Source: Streptomyces sp. MST-110588 (GTDB lineage: Bacteria; Actinomycetota; Actinomycetes; Streptomycetales; Streptomycetaceae). Taken from it: DNA of 64,000 nt. The notes under the pieces are model-generated. The model made no database searches, had not been told where the DNA came from, and was given only the letters and a program-made list of their open reading frames with translations. This document shows, piece by piece, positions 63,020 through 64,000 of the stretch; the stretch's first letter is position 1; the number at the start of each line of letters is the position of its first letter. The stretch is taken from positions 2,287,501-2,351,500 of the forward strand of contig NZ_CP074380.1 of NCBI RefSeq assembly GCF_022695595.1. Direction: 5' to 3'. The position numbers were made by a program, and so were the translations under genes.

Positions 63020-64000
63020 ATGCGCCGTTCCAAAATCGTCTGCACCCTGGGTCCCGCCGTCGACTCCTACGACCAGCTCAAGACGCTGATCGAGGCCGGC
63101 ATGAACGTGGCCCGTTTCAACATGAGCCATGGCAGCCACGGGGAGCACGAGGAGCGGTACCACCGCGTCCGTAAGGCTTCCGAGGAGACCGGCCGCGCGG
63201 TCGGCGTGCTGGCCGACCTCCAGGGCCCCAAGATCCGCCTGGAGACCTTCGCCGACGGCCCGGTCGAGCTGGTGCGCGGGGACGAGTTCGTCATCACCAC
63301 CGAGGACGTCCCCGGCGACAAGACCATCTGCGGTACGACCTACAAGGGCCTGCCCGGTGACGTCTCCAAGGGCGACCCGGTCCTGATCAACGACGGCAAC
63401 GTGGCGCTCCAGGTCGTCGAGGTCGACGGCCCGCGGGTGCGCTGCATCGTCATCGAGGGCGGCGTGATCTCCGACCACAAGGGCATCAACCTGCCCGGCG
63501 CGGCGGTCAACGTCCCGGCACTGTCCGAGAAGGACATCGAGGACCTGAAGTTCGCCCTGAACCTGGGCTGCGACCTGGTGGCGCTGTCCTTCGTACGGGA
63601 CGCCAAGGACGTCCAGGACGTGCACCGCGTCATGGACGAGGTCGGCCGCCGGGTACCGGTGATCGCCAAGGTGGAGAAGCCGCAGGCGGTCGCCAACATG
63701 GCCGAGGTCGTCGCGGCCTTCGACGGTGTGATGGTCGCCCGCGGCGACCTGGCCGTGGAGTACCCGCTGGAGAAGGTCCCCATGGTGCAGAAGCGCCTGG
63801 TGGAGATGTGCCGCCGGAACGCCAAGCCGGTGATCGTCGCGACCCAGATGATGGAGTCGATGATCACCAACTCGCGGCCGACGCGCGCCGAGGCCTCCGA
63901 CGTCGCCAACGCCATCCTGGACGGCGCGGACGCGGTGATGCTCTCCGCCGAGTCCTCGGTGGGCGCGTACCCGATCGAGACCGTCAAGACGATGTCCAAG
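63020..64000 (+). CDS. pyk: Pyruvate kinase Pyk (3' partial)
   Basis: The first 327 residues, with no stop before the window end. Converts PEP and ADP to pyruvate and [23 protein letters not shown] is the canonical start. [75 protein letters not shown] (catalytic Lys), [20 protein letters not shown] and [20 protein letters not shown] follow, then [20 protein letters not shown]. The C-terminal regulatory domain is outside. Follows ackA on the same strand. Confidence 0.97.
   Translation, partial: MRRSKIVCTLGPAVDSYDQLKTLIEAGMNVARFNMSHGSHGEHEERYHRVRKASEETGRAVGVLADLQGPKIRLETFADGPVELVRGDEFVITTEDVPGDKTICGTTYKGLPGDVSKGDPVLINDGNVALQVVEVDGPRVRCIVIEGGVISDHKGINLPGAAVNVPALSEKDIEDLKFALNLGCDLVALSFVRDAKDVQDVHRVMDEVGRRVPVIAKVEKPQAVANMAEVVAAFDGVMVARGDLAVEYPLEKVPMVQKRLVEMCRRNAKPVIVATQMMESMITNSRPTRAEASDVANAILDGADAVMLSAESSVGAYPIETVKTMSK

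Noticed and set aside
59363..63625. A 1420-codon open frame on the minus strand opposite pta-ackA-pyk
   Set aside because: It is the GC-rich antisense of three well-recognised genes. The protein is low-complexity Gly/Val/Asp/His-rich with no family blocks.

Overview
The window looks like chromosomal DNA of a Streptomyces. Base composition is very GC-rich, third codon positions are almost all G or C, GTG starts are common, and the families present are typical of the genus: GlgE-pathway genes, an HTH/DUF5753 plus DUF397 module, Rv2466c-type protein, DUF3618/DUF4235. From memory, the order from the second L,D-transpeptidase/glgX through glgP-glgE-treS-pep2-glgB to pfkA-pta-ackA-pyk resembles the core region around SCO5423-SCO5460 of S. 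coelicolor. It is therefore mostly conserved core chromosome with small accessory patches. No tRNA, rRNA, CRISPR array or insertion sequence was recognised.

Layout. 1-3.5 kb: end of a family 2 glycosyltransferase, a polysaccharide pyruvyl transferase family protein, and a WYL regulator divergent from a VOC protein. 3.5-6.3 kb: small hypothetical, GH25 lysozyme-like protein, nadE, small hypothetical. 6.3-9.6 kb: a minus-strand thiol-redox operon (small exported protein, membrane-anchored DsbA-like protein, CcdA, a 54-residue membrane protein, DsbB). 10.2-14.6 kb: anti-sigma-type ATPase, enoyl-CoA hydratase, two paralogous lipoprotein L,D-transpeptidases. 14.8-21.4 kb: glgX and a heterodimeric ABC exporter. 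21.5-31.8 kb: exported serine hydrolase, two M4 metalloproteases with related upstream regions, glgP, an S8 protease. 32-40.8 kb: glgE-treS-pep2-glgB. 40.8-47.9 kb: LysE relic, dctA divergent from a response regulator, a three-gene sugar ABC importer, an Rv2466c-like protein. 48-51.6 kb: MacB-type ATPase and permease. 51.7-55.1 kb: ATPase/HTH/DUF397/DUF397 module and two orphan proteins. 55.5-58 kb: BrkB-family protein and a coupled holin-X/DUF3618/DUF4235 operon. 58.2-64 kb: pfkA divergent from pta-ackA-pyk.

How genes work together. TreS and Pep2 turn trehalose/maltose into maltose 1-phosphate, GlgE polymerises it, GlgB branches the alpha-glucan, and GlgP and GlgX break it down. PfkA, Pyk, Pta and AckA form a glycolysis-to-acetate block. 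The Dsb operon supplies oxidising and reducing equivalents for extracytoplasmic cysteines.

Sequence quality. Nine breaks in reading frame in otherwise intact conserved genes (glycosyltransferase, glgX, both M4 proteases, S8 protease, glgE, three in glgB) are all explained by one missing base, nearly always a C in a C-run. Adding the base restores family-like protein in each case. I read these as assembly or sequencing errors rather than gene decay, and I annotate those genes at full length with the break noted. Translations taken straight from this sequence will be wrong for them.
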